In this document: piece by piece, positions 1-8,343 of the stretch
How positions within the stretch are numbered: position 1 is the first letter of the stretch
Layout: every line of letters begins with the position of its first letter
Source: an uncultured Prochlorococcus sp.
GTDB lineage: Bacteria > Cyanobacteriota > Cyanobacteriia > PCC-6307 > Cyanobiaceae
NCBI GenBank assembly: GCA_902536775.1
Contig: CACAYX010000013.1
Coordinates: forward strand, 1 to 32,621
Reading direction: 5' to 3'
DNA length: 32,621 nt
Position numbers and translations under genes: made by a program
The notes under the pieces: model-generated
Database searches by the model: none
Seen by the model: only the letters and a program-made list of their open reading frames with translations
Told to the model about the DNA's origin: nothing

Positions 1-915
1 AATTATCATAAAATCTTCACTAACCTGTGCGTTTTTACCAACTCTTATTTTATTGCAGAAATCTTCTATTGAATCTTGCTGTTGAGGAACTTCAGTACCA
101 AATAGTGAATTCTTTTTTAGGCCTACTTTATCTTCAATTACAACAGCTGAGACTCCTAATCTTTCTAAATTTTTTACAGTGTATGAAAAATGTTCTGGCT
201 TGCCACCAGTATCACTATCATAAATCATAGGTTTTGTAGTAACGTTGAAGATCTGATCAACTGAGTTTGCCCTACTACTTGGATCTACAGCTTCAATATC
301 AGGCATGCCCTTGGCAGTTGAGTCAGTCAAACTACTCGACCAAACGCCATCAAAACTATGAGTACCATTTTCATCACTAATCTCAATATCTTCTGCTATT
401 AGACTTGAAAGGCCATTATGTGTCTCTAGTATTCTTATTATTGGCTTAGAGTTCAGTAATCTGCGAAGTTGTGATCTTCGGCGATCAGGAGTGGTCCCTA
501 AATCTTTGTGAGCATTAATTAGTTGAGAAGAGGATATCCCTGGAGTATATGGTACCTCTATAAGTTCACCTCCCCAAGAGGAAAGCGTATCGATAACTTG
601 TAAGCGGATTTTTGATTGAACTCCTTTCTTCCAATCATCCCCATGAACAACGATGTCAGGTTTAATTTTTTTTAAATTAGGTCTATAATCTAAAGTTTCC
701 TGCGGAACAACTTTGTAAACTTGTTTCATATTTTCTATTACATTTTTTCTTTGCTCATAGGTTAAGAAAGGAAGTCTTTTGTAAGAAGCAATAGCTTTGT
801 CTGTAAGAAGACCGACTATTACTTGGCCATACTTTGAGGCTTCTTTTAGGATATTGATATGACCTGGGTGCATAATATCTGCACTTATTCCAATGTAAAC
901 AATTTTTGCATTCAT
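1..915 (-). CDS. pepM: Cytidylyltransferase / phosphoenolpyruvate mutase fusion (partial, 3' end cut)
   Basis: PEP mutase converts phosphoenolpyruvate to phosphonopyruvate, the C-P bond-forming entry step of nearly all known phosphonate pathways. The ATG is at 915 and the frame stays open to base 1, giving 305 codons of an incomplete gene. Residues 1 to about 135 form an HxGH nucleotidyltransferase domain, with HPGH at 16-19, like CTP:glycerol-phosphate or ethanolamine-phosphate cytidylyltransferases. The PEP mutase domain starts near residue 155 and shows [15 protein letters not shown], the metal-binding YDSDTGG and the hallmark [11 protein letters not shown]. The fusion suggests one polypeptide both makes a phosphonate and activates a phosphonate or its derivative with CTP; the exact cytidylyl acceptor is not readable. 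It lies downstream of a LicD-like and a CDP-alcohol transferase gene on the same strand. Phosphonopyruvate decarboxylase or another driving enzyme must lie outside the window. Confidence 0.93.
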   Translation of the reverse strand, partial: MNAKIVYIGISADIMHPGHINILKEASKYGQVIVGLLTDKAIASYKRLPFLTYEQRKNVIENMKQVYKVVPQETLDYRPNLKKIKPDIVVHGDDWKKGVQSKIRLQVIDTLSSWGGELIEVPYTPGISSSQLINAHKDLGTTPDRRRSQLRRLLNSKPIIRILETHNGLSSLIAEDIEISDENGTHSFDGVWSSSLTDSTAKGMPDIEAVDPSSRANSVDQIFNVTTKPMIYDSDTGGKPEHFSYTVKNLERLGVSAVVIEDKVGLKKNSLFGTEVPQQQDSIEDFCNKIRVGKNAQVSEDFMII

Positions 916-1024
916 AAATACTGTTCAGTTATTTATAATTAAAAAATATATATCATCTTTAACTTAAGTTGGGATAATCTAGTACAGTAATTTAATTGAT
1001 ATATATCTTCAAATACTATATTTG

Positions 1025-2188
1025 CTAAAAAATTAATTTTTCAAGTATAGATAGTTCTTCTTCAGAATCTTTACCACAATACAATTTTCGCCTTAATAAA
1101 TACTCAAGACCCAAATGGTTTGGTGCTCCTTTTAAAGAGAGCATATCCCTATGAAAATCATAATCCATTTTTTCTTTTTTCCAATCACCATAAGTTTCTG
1201 ATAAGTAAAGACCACTTTTAGCCGGTCCTTTAATATAAATGTCATATATTTTGTAACTAGATAATTCAAAAAGTGTATTTTTCCACAGAATACTTGATGT
1301 ACCATGGAATATATAGTTTCCACTTATAAAGTGAAAGTATAAATCAATATTGATGCCATTTTTATGAATAATTCTGGCAAAAGTTGGTTTTTTAAAACAT
1401 TCATTTTTATTAAAAAAATATTTCTGATATTCAATTTTTGAAATCTTAAAGATTTGATTATTTTTCAAAATATTTATAACTTTTTCAAAGGATGTTTCAT
1501 TACTCATCACCCCAATATCAATATCTAAATCATGACTAAGAAAAGATTTTTGACGAACAAAGCCTAAAAAAGTTCCAGATATCGCAAACCATTCAATTTT
1601 ATTTTTCTTGAAAAGATTACATATATCAATTAAAACTTTTTGAGCTTTTGAGGAACTGATACCGAATTTTTTATCAGAAAATTTATTTTTTTTAATTTTT
1701 GGGATGTTATATTTTTGAATATTTCTCATATTTAAAAATTTCTTAACAATAAAATATTGCTTTTTAAATTTTTCACTAAGACTTATATTAGATTTAGAAT
1801 TAAATTGATTATTATTTTCGTGAGCAAAAATTTTTAATAAATCTAACTCATTGTATATATTGAATAAAGGCTTTTTTGATTTGATAAAAAAACTTTTTAA
1901 TATCTGAACTTCTTTAAAATTTAATCCATTACAGAAATCAAACATTAAATCAGCTGGATCTGCAATTATAGATGATTTTTTTTTAATTATCCAAACTAAT
2001 CTTCTTGATTCACTTTTTAGATCGTTTCCCAATAAAACTCTTTTAAAAAAAAGACAACTTAGTTTATAGTCAAAAGAAATGATTAAACAAATAAAAAAAT
2101 AAGCTAAAGAAATAAAAAATTTTATATATATTGGATATTGCATATTAAGCAAAGAATGTAAGAAACCAATTTTGGATAAATAGTTCAT
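1025..2188 (-). CDS. LicD/fukutin-like nucleotidyltransferase-fold phosphotransferase
   Basis: This 387-residue protein carries the LicD-type motif in its second half: SGTFLGFVR (204-212) followed by HDLDIDIG (219-226). The acidic residues D220, D222 and D224 are the expected metal ligands. LicD proteins transfer phosphocholine from a CDP carrier to teichoic acid or lipopolysaccharide sugars, and relatives occur in phosphonate clusters, where they are thought to transfer CMP-activated phosphonates to glycans. The N-terminal 180 residues are Lys/Ile/Asn-rich and match no domain I recognise; residues 18-38 could form a membrane segment. The gene is 41 bases downstream of the CDP-alcohol transferase gene and 109 bases upstream of pepM, all on the minus strand, consistent with one operon. 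My reading is attachment of a phosphonate or phospho-alcohol to a surface polysaccharide. Family assignment is good; the substrate is inferred. Confidence 0.8.
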   Translation of the reverse strand: MNYLSKIGFLHSLLNMQYPIYIKFFISLAYFFICLIISFDYKLSCLFFKRVLLGNDLKSESRRLVWIIKKKSSIIADPADLMFDFCNGLNFKEVQILKSFFIKSKKPLFNIYNELDLLKIFAHENNNQFNSKSNISLSEKFKKQYFIVKKFLNMRNIQKYNIPKIKKNKFSDKKFGISSSKAQKVLIDICNLFKKNKIEWFAISGTFLGFVRQKSFLSHDLDIDIGVMSNETSFEKVINILKNNQIFKISKIEYQKYFFNKNECFKKPTFARIIHKNGINIDLYFHFISGNYIFHGTSSILWKNTLFELSSYKIYDIYIKGPAKSGLYLSETYGDWKKEKMDYDFHRDMLSLKGAPNHLGLEYLLRRKLYCGKDSEEELSILEKLIF

Positions 2189-2229
2189 AAATTATCTAAA
2201 AATTCAAAGTCAATTTAAATACAATATTT

Positions 2230-3132
2230 CTAAAAATTTTCCTTAATTTTAGCTTCTACTCGAGAGTATCTTTTGAGTATAAGATTTTTAAAAACTACTA
2301 ATTGAAAACCATACATTTCTTTTGCAATAACTGACAATAAAAGGAAAATCCAAAGAATTAAAATTACTGATTTTGGAACCCCTATTAATTCAATTATTAA
2401 AAGAATTGTAATAAAAAAAAGATAACTTACATGTCTAAAAAATTGCTTTCCTAATCTCAACATTTTTCTTTTTATTCTTTTTTTTATTCTTTTTTTTAAA
2501 CTCCGATCCTTTGGAACAAAAAAATATTCATCTTCAAGCACTTGAAGATCATCATTTTCATTTTTAACTTTTTTATTTTTAGCGTATTTATTTAAGTCAT
2601 ATTGAGAATATTGTTTTTTAGTTATTAACTGTTGAACAATTGTTGTTATTAGCCTGTTCACTGGATTAAAAGTACAAAGACTAGCAAAAAAAGAAATTGT
2701 TAATAAAAAAAATTGATACTCAAATAGATATTGAGAATAATATATACTAACTGCCATAAAAATAGATGGCATAGTTATTGCATGGGCAAATTTATCTAAA
2801 AATACCCCTTCCAAACTACTCATTTTCTTTGCTCTTGCTATTTCTCCATCGGAACAATCCAATAAATAAGCTAAATGTAAAAAAATAATTCCTAAAATAA
2901 AAACTTGTTGTTTTGGGAAAAGTACTATTGCTAAACAAGCAGTTAATCCTACGATAATTTGTAAAAAAGTTACAAAATTAGGAGTTATATTAGTTTTGTA
3001 AAGTAACCAACTAACTCTCAATGAAAAAGGTCTATAGTAACGACTCAAAAATGGATCAATTTTTAATTTTTCCTCAGGAAAAACATCTGCAGAAAATTCT
3101 AAGAAGTTTTGATAGTCTTTATCATTACTCAT
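2230..3132 (-). CDS. CDP-alcohol phosphatidyltransferase family membrane protein
   Basis: This 300-residue integral membrane enzyme has the CDP-alcohol phosphotransferase signature at D92-x2-D95-G96-x2-A99-R100-x8-G109-x3-D113. These enzymes move a phospho group from a CDP-linked donor to an alcohol, releasing CMP. The usual last aspartate of the signature, four residues after D113, is a histidine here (H117; codon CAT on the coding strand). Membrane segments are visible at about 50-72, 76-92, 118-160 and 232-275, with a very basic loop near 205-228. It is the first gene of the minus-strand operon that continues with the LicD-like gene and pepM. A CMP-activated phosphonate is therefore a plausible donor, giving a phosphonolipid or glycan link. 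An ordinary phospholipid synthase is less likely given the neighbours and the changed motif. Confidence 0.85.
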   Translation of the reverse strand: MSNDKDYQNFLEFSADVFPEEKLKIDPFLSRYYRPFSLRVSWLLYKTNITPNFVTFLQIIVGLTACLAIVLFPKQQVFILGIIFLHLAYLLDCSDGEIARAKKMSSLEGVFLDKFAHAITMPSIFMAVSIYYSQYLFEYQFFLLTISFFASLCTFNPVNRLITTIVQQLITKKQYSQYDLNKYAKNKKVKNENDDLQVLEDEYFFVPKDRSLKKRIKKRIKRKMLRLGKQFFRHVSYLFFITILLIIELIGVPKSVILILWIFLLLSVIAKEMYGFQLVVFKNLILKRYSRVEAKIKENF

Positions 3133-3333
3133 CTTTTCTAATAAATTAAATATACTTATTTTGTACTAATCTATCATGTCTAATAGATCCTTAGAAAAAT
3201 ATTTTTATTATTAAGATACATTTAAAAAATTTTTGAATTTGATTTAATGTATACTTAACTAAAAAAGTGAATACTAAAAACTGTTTACCAAATATATGTG
3301 CCTTTAAAAAGCATATAAAAATTTTTTTATTTA
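3133..3333. other. Divergent intergenic region, likely promoters for both directions
   Basis: These 201 bases separate the minus-strand phosphonate operon from the plus-strand membrane ORF. They are extremely AT-rich, so -10-like hexamers are frequent and not diagnostic. I see no clear operator or strong hairpin. Promoters for both directions should lie here because the flanking genes diverge. Confidence 0.4.
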
Positions 3334-4152
3334 ATGAGAGAAAGTAATTTTTATCAAGATATTTATTCTTTTTTAAAGCTCTATAAAAAAAAGAGAGTTC
3401 TTAAATTTTTAATGCCAATTTCACTAGGAGTACTATATAAACTTAATTCTATTTCACTATTTATAATTCCTATTCAAGCAATAAAATCTGTATCGGAAAA
3501 AAAATTTTCATCAATCATCAAAAGTACTTTTGAATTTTTTAGATTTACAGCACCACCAGACAAATATACTTATATTTTTTTCTTAATAATTATACTTTTC
3601 TCTTTATTAATGCTGGTTTATATTAACAAATTAAAAAATTTTTATTTACTCAAAATAAAACAAGAATTTAACTCTTCAAATAACCATATTTCACATAACC
3701 TTATAACAGCTAATGAAATTAGCAATAAAAAACAAATTAACAAAAGGATAGATAATTTTATTCAGAACTCTGAAAATTTTTTTTTCTGTTTAACTTTATT
3801 TATATTTATTCTTTTTTACGATTATCAAATTTCATTGATTCTTATATTTGGTTCAATGCTTTATATCTTAATTTCAAATATGTTTGATAATTTAAAAAGC
3901 AGTAGAAAGAGAATCCGAACGCAAAATTCTGTCCACAACATATTTTTAGAAGTCATCAAAAACCTATATATTGAACCAAAAATTTTTAAACCTTTAATAA
4001 GTACAATAATCATGATATTAATAATGTCGCTCTTGTATCTAAGAACTAATTCTTCAATCTCTATTATTTTTATATTTCTCCTCAGAATATTTCAAAATAA
4101 TATGCTTAATAGTTTGAGAAAATTTTTTAAGAGAGATAAATTACCTTTTTAA
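3334..4152 (+). CDS. Multi-pass membrane protein resembling an ABC-exporter transmembrane domain without ATPase
   Basis: This 272-residue hydrophobic protein starts at an ATG preceded by an AT-rich leader. Membrane segments are visible near 24-47, 76-95, 148-165, 166-182, 218-236 and 240-252. The N-terminal pattern (basic amphipathic start, two long helices, a Lys/Asn-rich cytoplasmic stretch, then further helices) resembles the membrane half of an exporter such as the one at 24256-26082. There is no Walker A, signature or Walker B motif in it or downstream. It could be a decayed ABC exporter that lost its C-terminal ATPase, or an unrelated hypothetical membrane protein. The downstream 400 bases contain only short ORF fragments, which favours decay. 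Function unknown. Confidence 0.45.
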   Translation: MRESNFYQDIYSFLKLYKKKRVLKFLMPISLGVLYKLNSISLFIIPIQAIKSVSEKKFSSIIKSTFEFFRFTAPPDKYTYIFFLIIILFSLLMLVYINKLKNFYLLKIKQEFNSSNNHISHNLITANEISNKKQINKRIDNFIQNSENFFFCLTLFIFILFYDYQISLILIFGSMLYILISNMFDNLKSSRKRIRTQNSVHNIFLEVIKNLYIEPKIFKPLISTIIMILIMSLLYLRTNSSISIIFIFLLRIFQNNMLNSLRKFFKRDKLPF

Positions 4153-4274
4153 CTTTTTCATCAACTAAAACTATTGATTGGTTAATGTTAATTCTGAAAT
4201 CTAGTATTGAAGAAGAATTTTTAAATTCATATAAAATCTTATTTAAATCAATTTTAAAAAACTTTTTTAAATAA
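4140..4274 (+). pseudogene. Short open fragment, possible gene remnant
   Basis: This is an open stretch of about 44 codons, without a start codon near its beginning, in a different frame from the preceding ORF. It encodes a helical Lys/Ser/Leu-rich tail (TIDWLMLILKSSIEEEFLNS, then more) and ends at TAA 4272-4274. It looks like a C-terminal remnant of a larger gene but I cannot assign a family. In such AT-rich DNA a chance open stretch of this length is possible. Confidence 0.25.
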
Positions 4275-4554
4275 TTTTATTTAAAATTTTGTTTATTTTT
4301 AAAGTAGAAAAATTAACAGATTATTTAAAGCAACATTAAGTTCTAGAAAAATTTTTAATAATTATTCACGATAAAAAATGAAAGTAAGCTCCTTAAGTAA
4401 TGCCATAATTAATATTCCTCACAAATATGATTCTGATAAAAATGAAAAGTTTTTTCTTTAGTTCTTAATAAATAAATTTTTCAAATATTGAATTACAGTA
4501 AAAAATTTTCATAAATTAAAAATCTAAATAAACTTCATGAATTACAATTAGAAT
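4275..4554. other. Non-coding or degraded stretch upstream of ugd
   Basis: There is no convincing gene here. One 27-codon ATG ORF (4378-4461, starting MKVSSLSNAII) is too short to support. With 4153-4274 it makes about 400 bases of apparently decayed sequence, and the ugd promoter probably lies in the last 100 bases. No strong hairpin was seen. Confidence 0.4.
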
Positions 4555-5997
4555 ATGGACTTAAATATTAAGAATATTTGTTGTATTGGAGCGGGTTATG
4601 TTGGTGGGCCAACAATGACCATGATGGCGAGCAAATGTCCAGACTTAATTTTTAACGTTGTAGATATAAACGAAAAAAGGATTGCTTCATGGAATCATAA
4701 GGACTTATTGGAATTGCCTATTTTTGAACCAGGTTTAGAAGAATTAATTACAAAGACAAGAAATAGAAACTTATTCTTTTCATCTAATTTAAAAAAGGCT
4801 ATAGAATCAGCTGATATTATTTTTATATCAGTCAATACTCCAACAAAAAAAAAAGGTCTTGGAGCAGGGAAATCAAGTGATTTAAAATGGGTTGAAGCTA
4901 GCGCGAGAGAAGTTGCTAAATATGCTAGAGGACATACAATTGTTGTTGAAAAAAGTACCTTACCAGTAAGAACTGCTGAGGTTATAGAAAAAATATTAAA
5001 TTCAGCAAAAAGAAATTCTAAAAGAGAAGAAATAAGTTTTAGCGTATTATCAAATCCAGAATTTTTGGCTGAAGGAACAGCCATAAAAGATTTAGAAAAT
5101 CCTGATAGAGTTTTGATAGGCGGAAATAATAAAAATGCAATGATTGCATTAAGTAATATTTATAGAGTTTGGGTTCCAGAAGAAAAGATTCTTTTCACAA
5201 ATATATGGAGTAGTGAGCTTGCTAAACTAACTTCTAATGCATTTCTAGCTCAGCGAATAAGTTCAATAAATGCAATAAGTGCAATTTGCGAAGTTACTGG
5301 TGCTGATGTTAGAGAAGTTTCAAGAGCAATAGGCAAGGATAGTAGAATTGGATCTAAATTTCTTGATTCTGGACCAGGATTTGGAGGCAGTTGTTTTAAA
5401 AAAGATATCCTAAATCTTGTCTACTTAGCGGAATATTTTGGATTAACAGAAGTAGCTAATTTCTGGGAAAGCGTGGTTAAGATTAATAACTGGCACCAAA
5501 AAAGAATTTCAGAAATTGTTGTTAAAAAACTTTTTGGGACTGTATCAAACAAAAAATTAGTAATTTTGGGATTCGCTTTTAAAGCCAATACTAATGACAC
5601 TAGAGAATCAGCAGCAATTACTATTTGTAAAAACTTACTAAATGAAGGAGCAAATCTTTTAATTCATGATCCTAAAGTAAACGCTTCCCAAATAAAAAAT
5701 GATTTGAATATTAACCCTAAAAAATCTGTAGAGAATTCTAATTCTTCTTTAAATGAAAAATCAGGTAACTGGGAATTTAGTAAGACTATTCATAATATTG
5801 AGCTTTTCAAAGATGCTTATGCTGTAATAATCTTAACTGAATGGGAAGACTTTAAAAAACTAAATTGGACAGATATAGCCAAAAAAATGGTAGCACCTGC
5901 TTGGGTTTTTGATTCAAGGTCGATTGTAAATATTGATGAAGTTAGAGATGCAGGCCTTAGTTTATGGCGAATTGGTGATGGACTAGAGGATCAGTAA
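4555..5997 (+). CDS. ugd: UDP-glucose 6-dehydrogenase
   Basis: This enzyme oxidises UDP-glucose to UDP-glucuronate with two NAD+. The 480-residue protein resembles the longer, animal-type UGDH in length and motifs. The N-terminal Rossmann motif is GAGYVGGPT (13-21). SVNTPT and EKSTLPVRT follow, then K224/N228 in the SELAKLTSNAF helix and the catalytic cysteine C280 in GFGGSCFKKD with D284. The C-terminal NAD-binding domain includes GFAFKANTNDTRESAA. The animal enzyme has the equivalent K220, N224, C276 and D280, so all key residues are present. It supplies the convergently encoded UDP-glucuronate 4-epimerase and any glucuronosyl transfer in the polysaccharide. The ATG at 4555 gives the complete Rossmann start. 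Confidence 0.97.
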   Translation: MDLNIKNICCIGAGYVGGPTMTMMASKCPDLIFNVVDINEKRIASWNHKDLLELPIFEPGLEELITKTRNRNLFFSSNLKKAIESADIIFISVNTPTKKKGLGAGKSSDLKWVEASAREVAKYARGHTIVVEKSTLPVRTAEVIEKILNSAKRNSKREEISFSVLSNPEFLAEGTAIKDLENPDRVLIGGNNKNAMIALSNIYRVWVPEEKILFTNIWSSELAKLTSNAFLAQRISSINAISAICEVTGADVREVSRAIGKDSRIGSKFLDSGPGFGGSCFKKDILNLVYLAEYFGLTEVANFWESVVKINNWHQKRISEIVVKKLFGTVSNKKLVILGFAFKANTNDTRESAAITICKNLLNEGANLLIHDPKVNASQIKNDLNINPKKSVENSNSSLNEKSGNWEFSKTIHNIELFKDAYAVIILTEWEDFKKLNWTDIAKKMVAPAWVFDSRSIVNIDEVRDAGLSLWRIGDGLEDQ

Positions 5998-6035
5998 GAT
6001 AAATATTTTCATAACATACAAATATAAAGGAATAC

Positions 6036-7085
6036 TTATGGTGCTTGATAATAAGAGGAATTAAAATATTCTTTATACCAGGAAGCGAATTTCGAAATGC
6101 CTCCATTTAATGAGGTTTTGGGACTAAAATTTACCCAGTCTTTTAGCCTATCAATATCTGCAAAGGTTGACTTCACATCACCAGGCTGCATGGGTTGCAT
6201 ATTCTTTATTGCTCTAACTCCCAATGAAATCTCTAATAATTTTATAAAATCTAAAAGATTAGTTGGATTATTATTTCCTACATTAAAAATTCTATGAGGA
6301 GCAAAAGAGGTTGAAGGCTCTGGTCTTTCCTCATGAAAGTGAACATTTGGATATGGAGTTTTTAGACAACATTTATAAATGGCATCTATTACATCATCTA
6401 TATATGTAAAGTCTCTGGACATTTCTCCATTATTAAAAACATTAATTGGTTGCCCTTTCAGCATTGCATCTGCAAAAATCATTGGCGCCATGTCTGGCCT
6501 ACCCATAGGTCCATAAACTGTAAAAAATCTCAACCCAGTCATAGGGATTTGGAACAGATGGCTATAGGAGTGTGCTAATACCTCATTTGATTTTTTTGTG
6601 GCTGCATATAAGCTTACAGGATGATCAACAGAATTAGATTCATTAAAAGGCGTAATTTTATTCCCACCATATACTGAACTACTTGATGCATAAATTAAAT
6701 GTTCAACTTTATATTTTCTACATGCTTCTAATATGTTTAAGAATCCAACGAGATTACTCTGGATATAACTCATTGGATTATCTAGTGAATATCTAACTCC
6801 TGCTTGAGCTGCCAAATTTATCACAATATCAGGTTTACTTTCTTTGAAAATTTCATCTATCTTATCTGAATTCTCCAGATCTACCTTATAAAAACTCCAT
6901 AAATTATTTTTATTAATTTCATCAATAGTTGTAATTCTCTTCTCTTTCAACAATGGATTATAGTAATTATTCAAGTTATCTATCCCAAAAACTTTAATAT
7001 CTTGAGACAAAAGCCTTTTTACAATTTCAGAGCCTATAAATCCTGCAGCTCCGGTCACGATAATTTTCTTTTTTTTTAAAATCAT
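6036..7085 (-). CDS. UDP-glucuronate 4-epimerase (NAD-dependent SDR)
   Basis: This interconverts UDP-glucuronate and UDP-galacturonate. The 349-residue extended short-chain dehydrogenase has the NAD motif GAAGFIG (12-18), LAAQAGVRYS, the catalytic serines of SSSSVYG (134-140) and the YxxxK pair Y160/K164. The NYYNPLLKEKR segment after the first beta strand and AQAGVRYSLDNP are typical of the CapI/LspL-type glucuronate epimerases rather than GalE. It converges on ugd with 38 bases between stops, so the two uronate genes sit together although on opposite strands. It starts 98 bases after the stop of the PhyH-like gene on the same strand, with a hairpin between them. Confidence 0.92.
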   Translation of the reverse strand: MILKKKKIIVTGAAGFIGSEIVKRLLSQDIKVFGIDNLNNYYNPLLKEKRITTIDEINKNNLWSFYKVDLENSDKIDEIFKESKPDIVINLAAQAGVRYSLDNPMSYIQSNLVGFLNILEACRKYKVEHLIYASSSSVYGGNKITPFNESNSVDHPVSLYAATKKSNEVLAHSYSHLFQIPMTGLRFFTVYGPMGRPDMAPMIFADAMLKGQPINVFNNGEMSRDFTYIDDVIDAIYKCCLKTPYPNVHFHEERPEPSTSFAPHRIFNVGNNNPTNLLDFIKLLEISLGVRAIKNMQPMQPGDVKSTFADIDRLKDWVNFSPKTSLNGGISKFASWYKEYFNSSYYQAP

Positions 7086-7106
7086 TTTTAAAAAAAATTC
7101 AAATAT

Positions 7107-7129
7107 GCAAAAATTTTTAAAAATTTTGC
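7107..7129 (-). terminator. AT-rich hairpin between the PhyH-like gene and the epimerase gene
   Basis: GC-A5-T5-A5-T4-GC forms a long near-perfect stem closed by two G-C pairs. On the minus strand it is followed by a T-rich run reaching the epimerase start. It could be a weak terminator after the PhyH-like gene or a leader hairpin for the epimerase gene. Homopolymer-rich palindromes arise easily in this composition. Confidence 0.35.
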
Positions 7130-7183
7130 GGAATAAAAATTTTATTACTATATAAGAATAAGCAAATTATTGGTTATAAACAT

Positions 7184-8227
7184 TTAATTATCAACTAATT
7201 TTTTACTAAATTTTACTTTAAACTCAATAAATGAATTTTTTAATAAATAGAAAGCTTTAGGGAAATTTTTTTCTAGAGAAAAAACTATTTTATTTCTTTT
7301 TTTACTTAGATCTTTCGGCCGATAAACATAAAAAGGATAGTTTTTATCATATTTAAGTTTTCTAAATATATTTCTAAAGACTTGAAATTTTGAAGAAGAT
7401 TTAATTGCATGAAAAGTAATTGAAGATCTTGTATTAGATTTACTTTGAGAATCTAATGAACCGTGAATAGTTAATGCATTCCAAATTAAAATATCGCCCT
7501 TATCTAGCTTAGGAGCTTTTACTTCAAAATTATTATCTTTAACAAGATTTACAATTGTTTGGATATAGTCTTTGTGATTTGAAGTTATTATGTTTGAAAG
7601 ATCCATTTTTGCATAATCAAGCAAATGACTTTTGGGACATACAAAAAATCTTCCAGCATCAGCTTTAATGTTTTCTAAAGCTACCCATCCAGCAAGCATT
7701 GTTCCTGTATGTTCATCATCTAAGTAGTAACTATCTTGGTGTTCCCAAGTAGCCGAATTACCTTCGAAATACATTGATTGAACGATAGCTGGTCTATCTC
7801 CAATAACAGAATTTACAAAGTTAGCCAAGTTATAATCAGAAGCAATTATTTTTTCGAAATTTGATCTTAGATTTTTAAAGTATTTCGGATTTAAACTTTG
7901 TAAATTAAGGATGGGATTCATTACCCAATTTTGATTATTAAAAAAATTTTTTTCTAATTTTGCTGTTGCTTGTCTATAGATATGTCCTTTAAAAGGCTTA
8001 ACTTCTTCATTCCATGATTTGATCAACAAGTCACAATTTTCTGAACTTATTACCTTTTTAATAACTACATAACCATTTTCTTTGTAATATTTTATAGCAT
8101 TTTTATTATCAAATGATAATTCAAATTTAGGAGTTGTATCCTCTAAGTCAATTTCGGGAACTTTACAAAAAAGTCCATTTTTAGTGTAGAGATTTAAAGA
8201 CAGTTTTTTAATAAAATTAATTACCAC
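7184..8227 (-). CDS. Phytanoyl-CoA dioxygenase (PhyH)-family Fe(II)/2-oxoglutarate oxygenase
   Basis: This 347-residue protein uses a GTG start. The iron-binding facial triad is readable as H163-x-D165 in WEHQDSYYLDD and H255 in TIHGSLDS. R267, twelve residues later, is the likely 2-oxoglutarate clamp. NGYVVIKKVI (51-60) is the typical N-terminal strand of PhyH proteins. Members hydroxylate diverse small molecules, including natural-product sugars, lipids and, in a few cases, phosphonates. The substrate here is unknown; nearby candidates are a sugar nucleotide, a polysaccharide lipid carrier or the phosphonate made by the operon at the left end. It is transcribed away from sdhC across a 116-base divergent spacer. 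The reaction turns 2-oxoglutarate into succinate, the substrate of the adjacent SDH, which may be coincidence. Confidence 0.85.
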   Translation of the reverse strand: MVINFIKKLSLNLYTKNGLFCKVPEIDLEDTTPKFELSFDNKNAIKYYKENGYVVIKKVISSENCDLLIKSWNEEVKPFKGHIYRQATAKLEKNFFNNQNWVMNPILNLQSLNPKYFKNLRSNFEKIIASDYNLANFVNSVIGDRPAIVQSMYFEGNSATWEHQDSYYLDDEHTGTMLAGWVALENIKADAGRFFVCPKSHLLDYAKMDLSNIITSNHKDYIQTIVNLVKDNNFEVKAPKLDKGDILIWNALTIHGSLDSQSKSNTRSSITFHAIKSSSKFQVFRNIFRKLKYDKNYPFYVYRPKDLSKKRNKIVFSLEKNFPKAFYLLKNSFIEFKVKFSKKLVDN

Positions 8228-8236
8228 TATAGGCTT

Positions 8237-8279
8237 AATTTCTAAAAATTGTGAAATAAGTTTTAAAAGTTTAGAAATT
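8237..8279. promoter_or_regulatory. 10-base inverted repeat in the PhyH/sdhC divergent spacer
   Basis: AATTTCTAAA at 8237-8246 is matched perfectly in inverse by TTTAGAAATT at 8270-8279, with a 23-base spacer. It lies between divergent start codons (GTG at 8227, TTG at 8344), where an operator or a transcript leader would sit. The arms are AT-rich, so chance cannot be excluded. Confidence 0.35.
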
Positions 8280-8343
8280 TGAATAAAAACAAAAATTTCT
8301 TAAATCTTTTATTAATATAAAATTACTCTATATAGAACATTTT

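Noticed and set aside
27-230. 67-codon plus-strand ORF
   Set aside because: Lies antisense inside the PEP mutase coding region, which has diagnostic motifs on the minus strand.
4695-5084. 129-codon minus-strand ORF
   Set aside because: Antisense shadow of ugd, whose Rossmann and catalytic motifs are unambiguous.
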